This document shows positions 26,513 to 35,426 of a stretch of 64,000 bases of DNA, piece after piece. Origin of the DNA: JADGHX01 sp035760965 (GTDB taxonomy: Bacteria; Pseudomonadota; Gammaproteobacteria; Steroidobacterales; Steroidobacteraceae); NCBI GenBank assembly GCA_035760965.1, contig DASTRY010000032.1:124001-188000 (forward strand), written 5' to 3'. Position 1 is the stretch's first letter. Every line of letters begins with the position of its first letter. A program made the position numbers and the translations under genes. The notes beneath the pieces are model-generated. The model saw only the letters and a program-made list of their open reading frames with translations. It was not told the DNA's origin and did no database searches.

Positions 26513-27868
26513 TCAGGTTCCATCAGTTGCCTTTTCGACACAAGCATAATGGAACCCGTCGGTGCCCGCCTCGGTTCCGGGAAGCAATTGGACACCCAGT
26601 GAACGATTCAGAGCCCCCGGGACCTCGGCCGCAAGCGTGGCCGGGACCACGCGCGCCCTGCGCTCGCGGCGGAGGAAATCCGCCAGCACGCCTTCGTTCT
26701 CTTCCGGTACGACCGAGCAAGTGCAGTAGATCAGCCGGCCGCCGGGGGCGAGCATCGCGAAGGTCGCCCGCAGAATCTCGAGCTGGGCCGCCGCCAGGGC
26801 CGCGATGTCGGTGGGGCGGCGGAGCAACTTGATGTCGGGATGGCGCCGGATGACGCCCGTCGACGAGCACGGCGCGTCGACCAGAATGCGATCGAAGGGT
26901 CGGCCATCCCAGAACGCGTCGGCCGTCCGTACGTCCGCCACAACAAGGCGCGCCTTCCGACGCACGCGATCGAGGTTCTCCTGCACGCGGCGGATGCGGC
27001 GTTCGTCGATATCGACCGCGAGCAGATCGATGTCCGGCGTCAGCTCCAGCAAGTGGCTCGTCTTCCCGCCTGGCGCTGCGCAGGCATCCAGTACGCGCAT
27101 GCCGGGCGCACAGGCGAGCAGAGGCGCCGCGAGCTGCGCGCCGGCGTCCTGCACCGAGACGCGGCCCTCGTTGAATCCGGGCAATGACCCTACCGGCACG
27201 GGCTTTTCGAGCTCGACGGCGGAGGGCGCCCATGCAATCGGATGCGCGGCGATGTCTGCCGCCGCAAGCTCGGCGACGTAGTCGGGAACGCTCGTGCGCG
27301 TCGTATCGACGCGCAGAACCATCGGCGGATGAGCATTGTTCGCGTCGAGAAGCGCCGTGAGGTGCTCGGGCCAGGCTTCGCGGAGGCGTTCGACCAGCCA
27401 GCGCGGGTGAGCGGTGCGGGTGGCGATGTCGCTATCCGCTTTCGCCAGCAACGCGCCCTTTTCGCGGGCGAACCGTCTGAGCACGGCGTTCACGAGCCCG
27501 GCCGCTCGGTCTTGCTTCAGGATCCGCGCGGCATCGACGGCCGCATCGACCGTCGAGTGCGGTGGGTTGCGCGAGTACTCGATCTGGTGAGCGCCCGCGA
27601 CGAGCAGAGCGAGAAGCTCGCGTGCGAGCCCTTCGGGACGCTCGAGCAGCGCGTCGAGGCCGCATTTCAGCCGCAGATACCAGCGGACCGTGCCGAGCGT
27701 GATGGCGCGGATCGCAGCGCGCTCGGCATGCGTGTCGAAGGGCGCCAGAGCATCCTCGGCCGAGCGACCGCCCTCGGCGATACGGGAGACGGCACGGGCG
27801 GCGCAGGCGAGCACGTCCGCGCCAGGAGCCCAGCGACCGCGCTGACGAACCGGCGGCGATTTGCTCAC
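26513..27868 (-). CDS. rsmB: 16S rRNA (cytosine-967-C5)-methyltransferase RsmB
   Basis: 451 residues from the GTG at 27868, which follows the fmt stop by 14 bases and has GCAGGG upstream; the longer open frame upstream would lie inside fmt. The N-terminal NusB-like RNA-binding domain (about 1-135) includes ELLALLVAGAHQIEY and AAGLVNAVLRRFAREK. The SAM-binding methyltransferase shows VLDACAAPGGKTSHLLEL, the ILVDAPCSSTGVIRRHPD motif with its Cys, and the catalytic Cys in LIYCTCSVVPEEN. Third gene of the def-fmt-rsmB series. Confidence 0.94.
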   Translation of the reverse strand: MSKSPPVRQRGRWAPGADVLACAARAVSRIAEGGRSAEDALAPFDTHAERAAIRAITLGTVRWYLRLKCGLDALLERPEGLARELLALLVAGAHQIEYSRNPPHSTVDAAVDAARILKQDRAAGLVNAVLRRFAREKGALLAKADSDIATRTAHPRWLVERLREAWPEHLTALLDANNAHPPMVLRVDTTRTSVPDYVAELAAADIAAHPIAWAPSAVELEKPVPVGSLPGFNEGRVSVQDAGAQLAAPLLACAPGMRVLDACAAPGGKTSHLLELTPDIDLLAVDIDERRIRRVQENLDRVRRKARLVVADVRTADAFWDGRPFDRILVDAPCSSTGVIRRHPDIKLLRRPTDIAALAAAQLEILRATFAMLAPGGRLIYCTCSVVPEENEGVLADFLRRERRARVVPATLAAEVPGALNRSLGVQLLPGTEAGTDGFHYACVEKATDGT

Positions 27869-27882
27869 GCGAAAACCCTGCT

Positions 27883-28896
27883 TCAGCCGGACTTGGACGA
27901 CGCGCCCGCCGGGCCCGCAGGTGCGCCGCCCGAAGGTCCACTGGCCCCGGCACCCAGCATCTGCCCGGCGCGGGCCCCGGCATTCATGAAGTCCCGCGCA
28001 CTCACGGGACGACGTCCGGCGCGCTGGACTTCGGACACGGCGAGCCGACCCAGCCCGCACTGGACGAGGATCGCGCGTTCGGAGACGGACAGGATCGTGC
28101 CCGGCGGCTGTCCGGCCAGTCGCCCGGACTCTTCCGGCTCGGCCTTCGCGCGCAGGATGCGCAGCTGCTCGCCTGCGTACATCGTTTCAGCTATGGGCCA
28201 CGGATTGAATGCACGCACCTTTCTTTCGATTTCTGTCGCACGCGCGGTCCAATCGATGCGCGCTTCGGCCTTTTCGATCTTCGCGGCGTAGGTGGCACCT
28301 TCCGCCGGCTGCGGTTCGGGATGCAGTCGACCGCTCTCCAGGCCCTCCAGCGCTTCGACGATGAGCTCGGCGCCCTGCGCGGCCAGCTTGTCGTGCAGCG
28401 AGCCGGCGGTGTCGTCCGGCGCGATCGGCATGGGGCGCTGGAGGAGCATCGGGCCGGTGTCGAGGCCGGCGTCCATCAGCATGATGGTCGTGCCTGTCTG
28501 CTCGTCACCCGCCAGGATGGCGCGCTGGATGGGAGCTGCGCCCCGCCAGCGGGGCAGCAGCGAAGCGTGGATGTTCACGCACCCGAGCCGCGGGATGGCG
28601 AGCACCGCGGGCGGCAGGATGAGTCCGTAGGCCACCACGACCAGGACGTCGGGCTGCCATTCGAGCAGCGCCTGGCGACCCGCGTCGGTCTTCAGCGTCT
28701 CGGGTTGGGCAACGGGAATGCCGGCGGCGAGGGCAGCCGTCTTGACGGGGCTCGCGGCGAGCTGCTGCCCGCGGCCTTTCGGCCGATCCGGCTGGGTCAG
28801 GACGCCGACGACGGCATGGCGCGAGCGGACCAGCGCCTGCAGCGCGGGCACGGCAAAATCCGGCGTACCCGCGAAGACGATGCGCAGGGAAGCGAT
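27883..28896 (-). CDS. fmt: Methionyl-tRNA formyltransferase, unusual start codon
   Basis: Formylates initiator Met-tRNA. The conserved N-terminus LRIVFAGTPDFAVPALQAL is encoded, but no ATG, GTG or TTG lies in frame before it. The options are an ATC at 28896, giving (M)ASLRIVFAG, or a CTG at 28887. The first standard codon, GTG at 28851, falls after the substrate-binding GTPDF segment and would truncate the enzyme. I place the start at ATC, immediately after the def stop. Further motifs: LPRWRGAAPIQRAIL (catalytic His replaced in this short form by the NIHASLLPRW block) and DTGPMLLQ. The C-terminal OB-fold domain ends in an Ala/Gly/Pro tail. Confidence 0.85.
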   Translation of the reverse strand: MASLRIVFAGTPDFAVPALQALVRSRHAVVGVLTQPDRPKGRGQQLAASPVKTAALAAGIPVAQPETLKTDAGRQALLEWQPDVLVVVAYGLILPPAVLAIPRLGCVNIHASLLPRWRGAAPIQRAILAGDEQTGTTIMLMDAGLDTGPMLLQRPMPIAPDDTAGSLHDKLAAQGAELIVEALEGLESGRLHPEPQPAEGATYAAKIEKAEARIDWTARATEIERKVRAFNPWPIAETMYAGEQLRILRAKAEPEESGRLAGQPPGTILSVSERAILVQCGLGRLAVSEVQRAGRRPVSARDFMNAGARAGQMLGAGASGPSGGAPAGPAGASSKSG

Positions 28897-28897
28897 C

Positions 28898-29449
28898 TCA
28901 GTACGCGCGGCGGGCGCCGGCCTCGCGGGCCAGCTTGGCCGCGCGCTCCTTGCGGTCCTTGTCGAGCTTCTTGCGAATGCGCTCGCGCTTCAGCTCGGAG
29001 AGGTAGTCGACGAAGAGCTTGCCCTGCAGGTGATCCATCTCGTGCTGGACACACACGGCGAGGATGTCGTCGCAGTCCCGCTCGAACGGCTGCCCGTGCC
29101 GGTCGAGGGCGCGCACGCGAATCCTGGCGGGGCGTACGACCTCATCGAACACCCCGGGCACCGAGAGGCACCCCTCCTCGAGCGTCGCCTGATCCTCGCT
29201 CGCGCTCAGGATCTCGGGGTTGATGAAGACCAGGGGCTCGGTCCGCTCCTTCGACACGTCGATCACGAGCAGACGCTTGTGGAAGTCGACCTGCGTGGCC
29301 GCGAGGCCGATGCCGGGAGCCGCGTACATCGTTTCGAACATATCGTCGATGAGCGTCTGGAGCTCGGGGGTGAAGTCCGCCGGCGTCATCGGCTCCGCGA
29401 GTGTGCGCAAGCGCGGGTCGGGGTATTCGAGGATCGTTCGCAGGGCCAT
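28898..29449 (-). CDS. def: Peptide deformylase
   Basis: 183 residues from the ATG at 29449 (MALRTILEYPDPRLR); a longer in-frame extension to 29578 is not family-like. All three metalloprotease motifs are present: GIGLAATQ, EGCLSVPG (metal-binding Cys) and QHEMDHLQGKLF (HExxH metal site). It removes the formyl group from new proteins, matching the neighbouring fmt. The extended C-terminus is Lys/Arg-rich (LKRERIRKKLDKDRKERAAK), as in other proteobacterial deformylases. First gene of the minus-strand operon. Confidence 0.95.
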   Translation of the reverse strand: MALRTILEYPDPRLRTLAEPMTPADFTPELQTLIDDMFETMYAAPGIGLAATQVDFHKRLLVIDVSKERTEPLVFINPEILSASEDQATLEEGCLSVPGVFDEVVRPARIRVRALDRHGQPFERDCDDILAVCVQHEMDHLQGKLFVDYLSELKRERIRKKLDKDRKERAAKLAREAGARRAY

Positions 29450-29616
29450 GGTCGTGTCGCTCTTCGGAGGCTGCTGCCTGCCGCTCGGAAATGCTGCTAA
29501 TGTTCTGAAGTAAGTCGGGAATTTCGCCAGTTTGAAGTCGCGCTGGTGGAGCCCGACCGACGCCGTGAACCAGTGCACACTGCTGAGATTAATTCGTGTG
29601 CCGCCACGGCCGGCCG

Positions 29617-29625
29617 ATTATAACA
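29617..29625 (-). promoter_or_regulatory. Extended -10 promoter of the def-fmt-rsmB-ntrYX operon
   Basis: The minus strand reads TGTTATAAT: a perfect TATAAT hexamer with the TGn extension. There is no good -35 at 16-18 bases, as expected for extended -10 promoters. It would give a def leader of about 160 bases. The same bases read TATAAC on the plus strand and could overlap the divergent LysM gene promoter. Confidence 0.55.
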
Positions 29626-29664
29626 GCGGGGTCGCTTGCCCCACGCACCGTGAGGAGTGGAGGG

Positions 29665-30870
29665 ATGGTCTCAATTCAGCTTTCCCAGGCTCGCGCCCTC
29701 GCGGGCCTCATCGCCGTGTCTGTCGTGCTCACCGGGTGTGGCATGTTCGGGCATGGTCGCGATACTTCAAGCCCCGCGCCGATGCGCGCGACCCCGGTCA
29801 GCTCGGACACGACGCAGGCCGCTCCCGAGGAAGACCTGACCGCAACCGAAGCCGCCATCGAAACGGCGCCGGCTCAGGCGAGCCCGGGTCCCGATGCCTC
29901 GATCATTCGTCCGGACGCGCCGAAGACCTACACGGTCAAGCCCGGCGACACGCTCTGGGGCGTCGCCTCGATGTTCCTCAAGGACGCCTACCTCTGGCCC
30001 GAGGTCTGGATCATCAATCCGCAGGTGAAGAACCCGCACCTTATCTATCCGGGGGACACGCTCGCGCTCGCGTACGGCGCGAACGGCCGCCCGCAGATCA
30101 CCTTGCAGAGCGGCGGCGCCGCGCGGCTGAATCCGCGCCTGCGCAGCTCGGAGCTCGAGGGCGCGATCCCGACGATTCCGTATTCCTCGATCGCGGCCTT
30201 CCTCTCGAAGCCTTCGGTGCTCACGAAGGAGCAGATCCGCAACGCGCCCCACGTGCTCGCATTTCGCGAGAAGCACATGGTGGGTGGCGCGGGTAACGAG
30301 ATCTACGTGAAGGACCTGAAGGCGCCGGTGAACTCGCGCTTCAGCGTCGTGCACGTCGGCGACCCGCTCATCGATCCGGACAACGGCGACGTCGTCGGCT
30401 ACGAGGGCATCTACACCGCGAGCGCAGCGGTGGTGAAGGCCGACACGATCTCGAAAGCGGTGCTGTCGGATTCCGCGCGCGAGACGCTCGCGGGCGACAA
30501 GCTCATCGCGGTCGACAACGAGACGCCGCTGAACTTCGTGCTCAGCACGCCGCCACCGAATCTCGAGGGCCGCATCATCGCGGTGGTGGACGGCACGTAT
30601 CTCATCGGCCAGTACCAGGTGGTCGTGATCAATCGCGGCGCGCGGCACGGCGTCGTGCCGGGCAACGTGATGGCCGTCGATCAGGCGGGCGAGCTCGTGA
30701 GCGAGCGCAAGAGCGGCTACATGACGAACCCGTTCGCGAAGAAGATCCAGCTCCCCTCGGAGCGCGCCGGAACGATGCTGGTCTTCAAGACCTTCGATCG
30801 CATCAGCTACGGGCTGATCGTCGGTGCCTCGTCGGAAATCCACGTCGCCGACTACGTGCGCAATCCGTAA
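29665..30870 (+). CDS. LysM-domain lipoprotein
   Basis: 401 residues from the ATG at 29665, preceded by GAGGAGTGGAGGG; the longer frame from 29596 adds non-conserved sequence. The N-terminus is a lipoprotein signal (LIAVSVVLTGC). A LysM domain near residues 85-135 (YTVKPGDTLWGVASMFL, VWIINPQVKNPHLIYPGDTL) binds peptidoglycan. The remaining 260 residues are the beta-rich domain found in the PA0020-type proteins encoded beside dprA in Pseudomonas. Divergent from def and followed by a strong terminator. Confidence 0.88.
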   Translation: MVSIQLSQARALAGLIAVSVVLTGCGMFGHGRDTSSPAPMRATPVSSDTTQAAPEEDLTATEAAIETAPAQASPGPDASIIRPDAPKTYTVKPGDTLWGVASMFLKDAYLWPEVWIINPQVKNPHLIYPGDTLALAYGANGRPQITLQSGGAARLNPRLRSSELEGAIPTIPYSSIAAFLSKPSVLTKEQIRNAPHVLAFREKHMVGGAGNEIYVKDLKAPVNSRFSVVHVGDPLIDPDNGDVVGYEGIYTASAAVVKADTISKAVLSDSARETLAGDKLIAVDNETPLNFVLSTPPPNLEGRIIAVVDGTYLIGQYQVVVINRGARHGVVPGNVMAVDQAGELVSERKSGYMTNPFAKKIQLPSERAGTMLVFKTFDRISYGLIVGASSEIHVADYVRNP

Positions 30871-30894
30871 GCCGCTCGGATCGCATCCGATCGC

Positions 30895-30930
30895 AAAACG
30901 CCGCGGGCTCCTGCTGCGGCGTTTTGTTTT
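30895..30930 (+). terminator. Intrinsic terminator after the LysM gene
   Basis: AAAACGCCGC - 11-base loop - GCGGCGTTTT followed by GTTTT: a perfect 10-pair stem with a T-rich tail, 25 bases past the stop codon. Confidence 0.9.
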
Positions 30931-31025
30931 GGGCTGAGCCACGCACAAGCGCGGCTGGCATTTCTGCACGTTTGCCGCAGAAATGGCGGTCGCGAGGCCT
31001 GCGCGGCGCCACCTATCGTTGCGCG

Positions 31026-32135
31026 ATGGATGATCTACGCGCTGCTGCCCTTCTCGCGAGGACGCCGAGCCTCACTGCAGACCACGTGCGCGCGCTGGTC
31101 GCCGCCACCGGCAGTCTGGATGGCGCGGCGTCCATCGGCTCGCACCCCGTGCCGGGCATCGAGTTGCCGCCGGCCGCGCGCGCCTTCCTTGCCGCGCCGG
31201 ATCACGCGGCCATCGACGCCGACTTGCGATGGATCGAGGAGAGCGGCGCATGCGTCATCCCCATCACTTCCGAGCGGTATCCGTCGCTGCTCGCGGCGAT
31301 CAGCCGGGCACCCGCCGTGCTCTATGTGCTCGGCGATGTCGACGTGCTGGCGTCACCGCAGCTCGCGATCGTCGGCTCGCGCAGCCCGACGGCCACCGGT
31401 CGCAGTACGGCGCGGGAGTTCGCCGCCTTCTTTGCGCGCGCGGGGCTCACGATCACGAGCGGCCTCGCGCTCGGCATCGACGCCGCGAGCCACGAGGGCG
31501 CGCTGGCCGCCGACGGCCTGACCGTCGCGGTATGCGGCTGCGGCCTGGACGTCATCTACCCCAGGCAGCACGCCCAGCTCGCCGCGCGCATTCGCGAACG
31601 CGGCGCGCTCGTCTCGGAATTCCCGCCCCGCACACCGCCGCTTCCCGGTCACTTCCCGCGGCGGAACCGAGTCATCAGCGGGCTCTCGTACGGCACGCTC
31701 GTCGTCGAAGCCGCCCATCACAGCGGCTCGCTCATCACGGCGCAGCACGCCCTCGAGCAGGGTCGGGAGGTGTTCGCGATCCCCGGTTCGATCCACAACC
31801 CGCTCGCGCGCGGCTGCCACAAGCTCATCGCGGCCGGGGCCAAGCTCGTCGAGGGGGCGGCGGACGTGTTGTCCGAGCTTGGGAATTTCCTTGTACCTCA
31901 GTCGCTTGCAAGCTCGGCGATGGCGCCTGCCGACAGCCCTGGCGCCGCGCTCAAGTTGGACAAGGAATACGAAATCCTGTTAGATGCGCTCGGCTTCGAG
32001 CCGGCCAGCATCGATCTTCTCGTCTCCCGCACGGGGTTTCCCACCGAGTCGGTCGCATCGATGTTGCTGATTCTCGAGCTCCAGGGGCGGATCACGCCCC
32101 GCGCGGGCGGGCGCTATGCCCGCAATCGCGACTAG
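31026..32135 (+). CDS. dprA: DNA-processing protein DprA
   Basis: 369 residues from the ATG at 31026; the frame extends upstream to 30924 but that part overlaps the terminator. The Rossmann-like core shows LAIVGSRSPTATGRSTARE, ITSGLALGIDAASHEGAL, FPRRNRVISGLSYGTLVVEA and SGSLITAQHALEQGREVFAIPG, all diagnostic of DprA. A C-terminal winged-helix domain (LLVSRTGFPTESVASMLLIL) is present. DprA loads RecA on incoming single-stranded DNA in transformation. Followed 12 bases later by smg. Confidence 0.95.
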   Translation: MDDLRAAALLARTPSLTADHVRALVAATGSLDGAASIGSHPVPGIELPPAARAFLAAPDHAAIDADLRWIEESGACVIPITSERYPSLLAAISRAPAVLYVLGDVDVLASPQLAIVGSRSPTATGRSTAREFAAFFARAGLTITSGLALGIDAASHEGALAADGLTVAVCGCGLDVIYPRQHAQLAARIRERGALVSEFPPRTPPLPGHFPRRNRVISGLSYGTLVVEAAHHSGSLITAQHALEQGREVFAIPGSIHNPLARGCHKLIAAGAKLVEGAADVLSELGNFLVPQSLASSAMAPADSPGAALKLDKEYEILLDALGFEPASIDLLVSRTGFPTESVASMLLILELQGRITPRAGGRYARNRD

Positions 32136-32147
32136 AACTGGCCCCAA

Positions 32148-32624
32148 ATGATGACCGGCAGCGTTCTCGACATTCTGATCTACGTGTTCGATCGCTACAT
32201 GCTCGATGAAGTACCCGAGGTACCCGAGCGTGACGATCTCGCGCGTCACCTTGAAGGAGCGGGTTTCGGCTCAAAAAATGTCGAACGCGCGCTCGACTGG
32301 CTCGCGGACCTCGCGAGCGTACGCGATGCCATGCCGCTCGCAGGCAGCGGACCCGCGGTGCGGGTCTTCAGCGACGGCGAGCTGTCGCGGCTCTCCACGG
32401 AATGCCGTGGCTTTCTGATCACGCTAGAGCGCCTCGGCATCCTCTCCTCGCAGCAGCGCGAGGTGGTCATCGAGCGCATGCTCGCGCTCGACGCCGACGA
32501 GCTCGACACCGAGCAGCTGAAGTGGGTGGTGCTGATGGTGCTCTCGAGCCAGCCGGATCAGCAGCACGCGTTCGCGCGACTCGAAGATCTCGTCGCGGAC
32601 AAGCACTCGGGCGCGCCACATTGA
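32148..32624 (+). CDS. smg: Smg family protein (DUF494)
   Basis: 158 residues with the Smg signatures VLDILIYVFDRYM at the N-terminus and AFARLEDLVAD near the C-terminus. The protein is acidic and helical, with no membrane segment. The dprA-smg-topA order is a conserved gammaproteobacterial arrangement. Function is unknown. It closes the dprA transcript, as an intrinsic terminator lies 29 bases past the stop. Confidence 0.9.
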   Translation: MMTGSVLDILIYVFDRYMLDEVPEVPERDDLARHLEGAGFGSKNVERALDWLADLASVRDAMPLAGSGPAVRVFSDGELSRLSTECRGFLITLERLGILSSQQREVVIERMLALDADELDTEQLKWVVLMVLSSQPDQQHAFARLEDLVADKHSGAPH

Positions 32625-32652
32625 CGACCTTGCCGCCCCGTCATTTCCAGGT

Positions 32653-32681
32653 CCGCGGCTCGTCCGCGGTTTTTCGTTTTT
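32653..32681 (+). terminator. Intrinsic terminator between smg and topA
   Basis: CCGCGG-CTCGT-CCGCGG forms a 6-pair GC stem followed by TTTTTCGTTTTT. It ends 27 bases before the topA ATG, leaving little room for a separate topA promoter after it. Confidence 0.8.
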
Positions 32682-32694
32682 GGCCCTCGCCAAA
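32679..32694 (+). promoter_or_regulatory. Hairpin overlapping the likely topA ribosome site
   Basis: TTTGGC-CCTC-GCCAAA forms a 6-pair stem that begins in the T tract of the preceding terminator. Its right arm includes the AAA of AAAGGA (32692-32697), the only purine-rich ribosome-site candidate upstream of the ATG at 32709. The two hairpins share bases and may be mutually exclusive. Confidence 0.45.
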
Positions 32695-32708
32695 GGATTC
32701 GCGCACGG

Positions 32709-35426
32709 ATGGCTGAGAACCTCGTCATCGTCGAATCGCCCGCAAAAGCGAAGACCATCAAAAAGTATCTGGGCAAGGACTTCGAGGTCCTGGCCTCGTA
32801 CGGTCACGTCCGCGATTTGGTGCCGAAGGAAGGCGCCGTCGATCCCGACCGGGGCTTCGCGATGCAGTACCAGGTGCTCGAGAAGAACGAGCGCCACATC
32901 GAGGCGATTCAGAAGGCGCTGCGCAAGGCGAAGGCGCTGTATCTCGCGACCGACCCCGATCGCGAAGGCGAAGCGATCTCCTGGCACCTGGCGGAGATCC
33001 TGAAAGAGCGCGGCGAGCTCGCGAACAAGAAGCTGCACCGTGTGGTGTTCTACGAGATCACCAAGTCGGCGGTGCGCGAAGCCATCTCGCAGCCCCGCGA
33101 TCTCTCGCTCGATCTCGTGAACGCGCAGCAGGCGCGGCGCGCGCTCGACTATCTCGTCGGCTTCAACCTCTCGCCGCTGCTCTGGAAGAAGGTGCGCCGC
33201 GGGCTCTCCGCCGGGCGCGTGCAGAGCCCGGCGCTGCGCATGATCTGCGAGCGCGAAGAGGAAATCGCGGCGTTCGTGCCGCAGGAATACTGGACTCTCG
33301 ACGGTCAGGGCGAGCACAGCCAGCAGCGCTTTCCGCTGAAGCTCACCGAGTACAAAGGTGCGAAGGTCGAGCAGTTCAGCTTCGTGAACGCCGGCTCCGC
33401 CGCGGAGGTCGAGCAGACCCTCATCAACGCAGCGCGCGCCACCGGCAACGCGCCCGGCGCGCCGCCGGATGCGCTGGGCTCGCTCCGAGTCGTCGCGATC
33501 GAACGCAAGCAGCGCCGCCGCAATCCGGCGCCGCCGTTCACCACGTCTACGCTGCAACAGGAAGCGGCCCGCAAGCTCGGTTTCAATGCGCGGCGCACGA
33601 TGCGGCTCGCGCAGCAGCTCTATGAAGGCGTCGACATCGGCGAAGGCGCGGTCGGTCTGATCACGTACATGCGTACGGACTCCGTCTCGCTCGCCGCGGA
33701 AGCGGTGCAGGAGATCCGCGAGGTCGCGACGCGCCTCTATGGCGCGGCCGAAGTGTCCGAGGAAGTGCGCGTCTACAAGACGAAGTCGAAGAATGCGCAG
33801 GAAGCGCACGAAGCCATTCGTCCGACGTCCGCGTCGATCATTCCGGCGGATATCGAGGGCAAGCTCGATCCGGACCAGTTCAAGCTGTACTCGCTCATCT
33901 GGAAGCGCGCAGTCGCTTCGCAGATGAGCCACGCGGTGTTCGACACGGTCGCGGTCGACATGCTTGCCGGCCCGGACGGACCCGAGCGCCATGTGTTCCG
34001 CGCGAACGGCTCGACGCTCGTGAAGCCGGGGTTCATGGCCGTGTATCAAGAAGGCGCGGACGATGTGAAAGTGGACGAGGACGATCACGCGCTCCCGCCG
34101 ATGCAGGAAGGCGACCTCGTGTCGCTCGTCGGCCTGAAGGCCGAGCAGCACTTCACCGAGCCGCCGCCGCGCTACACCGAAGCGTCGCTCGTGAAGGCGC
34201 TCGAGGATCATGGCATCGGCCGACCCTCGACCTACGCGACGATCATCTCGACGCTGCAGGACCGCGAATACGTCGAGATGGACCAGCGCCGCTTCATCCC
34301 GACGGACATCGGCAAGATCGTCGGCAAATTCCTGACGAAGTACTTCCATCGGTACGTCGAGTACGGCTTCACCGCCGCGATGGAAGACGAGCTCGACGCC
34401 ATCTCGCGCGGCGAAGAAGCGTGGACGGTGCCGCTGCAGAAGTTCTGGAAACCGTTCATCAAGGACGTCGAGAAGATCGACAAGACCGTCACGCGCGAGC
34501 AGGTGGCGATGGCGCGCGAGCTCGGCGTGCACCCCGAGTCGGGCAAGCCGGTGAGCGTGCGCATGGGTCAGTACGGCGCGTTCGTGCAGATCGGCACGAA
34601 GGATGACGCCGAGAAGCCCAAATTCGCGGGCCTGCGCCCGGGCCAGAAGATGGACACGATCACGATGGCGGAGGCGCTGGAGCTCTTCAAGCTGCCGCGC
34701 ACGCTCGGCACGACCGCCGAGGGCGAGCCGATCATCGCGAACATCGGTCCGTTCGGACCGTTCCTGAAGTACGGCCCGAAGAAGTACGTTTCGCTGAAGG
34801 AAGACGATCCGTACACGATCGAGCTGCCGCGCGCGCTCGAGGTCATCCGCCAGAAGCAAGAAGCGGATGCCGCGCGCATCATCACGGACTTCGGGGTCGA
34901 CAACCTGCAGGTGCTGAACGGCCGCTTCGGGCCGTACGTCACGAACGGCAAGAAGAACGCGAAGATTCCGAAAGATCGCGATCCCAAGTCGATCACGCTG
35001 GAAGAAGCGCGCGTCATGATCGAACAGGCGCCCGAGCGCGGCTTCGGCCGCTTCGGTCGCGGCAGAAAGCCGGCGCCCGCGGCGGCGAAGACCAACGGCG
35101 GCGCCAAGAGCGAAGGCGCGGAAGCGGCCGCAAAACCAACCTCGGGCACGCGCAAAAAGACAGTCGCCGCGCCGGAGAAGGCGCCCGCGACAGGACGCGC
35201 CGGTGTCCGCGACCGCGCGCCCGCCGCCGCAAGATCCGCGGCATCCGCGAAGGCCTCTGCATCGGTGAAGCCGTCGAAGAGCGCCCGACCCCCGCGGCCG
35301 AAGGGCGTGGCGCACGTCGTGCGGAAGGGTCGTTCGGCAGTGGCCAAGTCGCACGCGCGCAAAACGGCGGCGCGCGCCGAGAGCAGCGGCAAGAGCGCAC
35401 CCAAACGCGCGCGCAGCGGGCGTTGA
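32709..35426 (+). CDS. topA: DNA topoisomerase I, type IA, with a basic C-terminal tail
   Basis: 905 residues. The TOPRIM domain opens with LVIVESPAKAKTIKKYLG and includes ATDPDREGEAISWHL. The catalytic Tyr sits in GLITYMRTDSVSL. The RRGLSAGRVQSPALR and GIGRPSTYATIISTL blocks complete the core. Instead of the Cys4 zinc fingers of E. coli TopA, the C-terminal part has topoisomerase C-terminal repeats (FGPFLKYGPKKYVSL, NGRFGPYVTNGKKNA). These are followed by about 120 residues of Lys/Ala/Arg-rich disordered tail with no Cys. The tail resembles the basic tails of actinobacterial TopA. It relaxes negative supercoils. Confidence 0.95.
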   Translation: MAENLVIVESPAKAKTIKKYLGKDFEVLASYGHVRDLVPKEGAVDPDRGFAMQYQVLEKNERHIEAIQKALRKAKALYLATDPDREGEAISWHLAEILKERGELANKKLHRVVFYEITKSAVREAISQPRDLSLDLVNAQQARRALDYLVGFNLSPLLWKKVRRGLSAGRVQSPALRMICEREEEIAAFVPQEYWTLDGQGEHSQQRFPLKLTEYKGAKVEQFSFVNAGSAAEVEQTLINAARATGNAPGAPPDALGSLRVVAIERKQRRRNPAPPFTTSTLQQEAARKLGFNARRTMRLAQQLYEGVDIGEGAVGLITYMRTDSVSLAAEAVQEIREVATRLYGAAEVSEEVRVYKTKSKNAQEAHEAIRPTSASIIPADIEGKLDPDQFKLYSLIWKRAVASQMSHAVFDTVAVDMLAGPDGPERHVFRANGSTLVKPGFMAVYQEGADDVKVDEDDHALPPMQEGDLVSLVGLKAEQHFTEPPPRYTEASLVKALEDHGIGRPSTYATIISTLQDREYVEMDQRRFIPTDIGKIVGKFLTKYFHRYVEYGFTAAMEDELDAISRGEEAWTVPLQKFWKPFIKDVEKIDKTVTREQVAMARELGVHPESGKPVSVRMGQYGAFVQIGTKDDAEKPKFAGLRPGQKMDTITMAEALELFKLPRTLGTTAEGEPIIANIGPFGPFLKYGPKKYVSLKEDDPYTIELPRALEVIRQKQEADAARIITDFGVDNLQVLNGRFGPYVTNGKKNAKIPKDRDPKSITLEEARVMIEQAPERGFGRFGRGRKPAPAAAKTNGGAKSEGAEAAAKPTSGTRKKTVAAPEKAPATGRAGVRDRAPAAARSAASAKASASVKPSKSARPPRPKGVAHVVRKGRSAVAKSHARKTAARAESSGKSAPKRARSGR

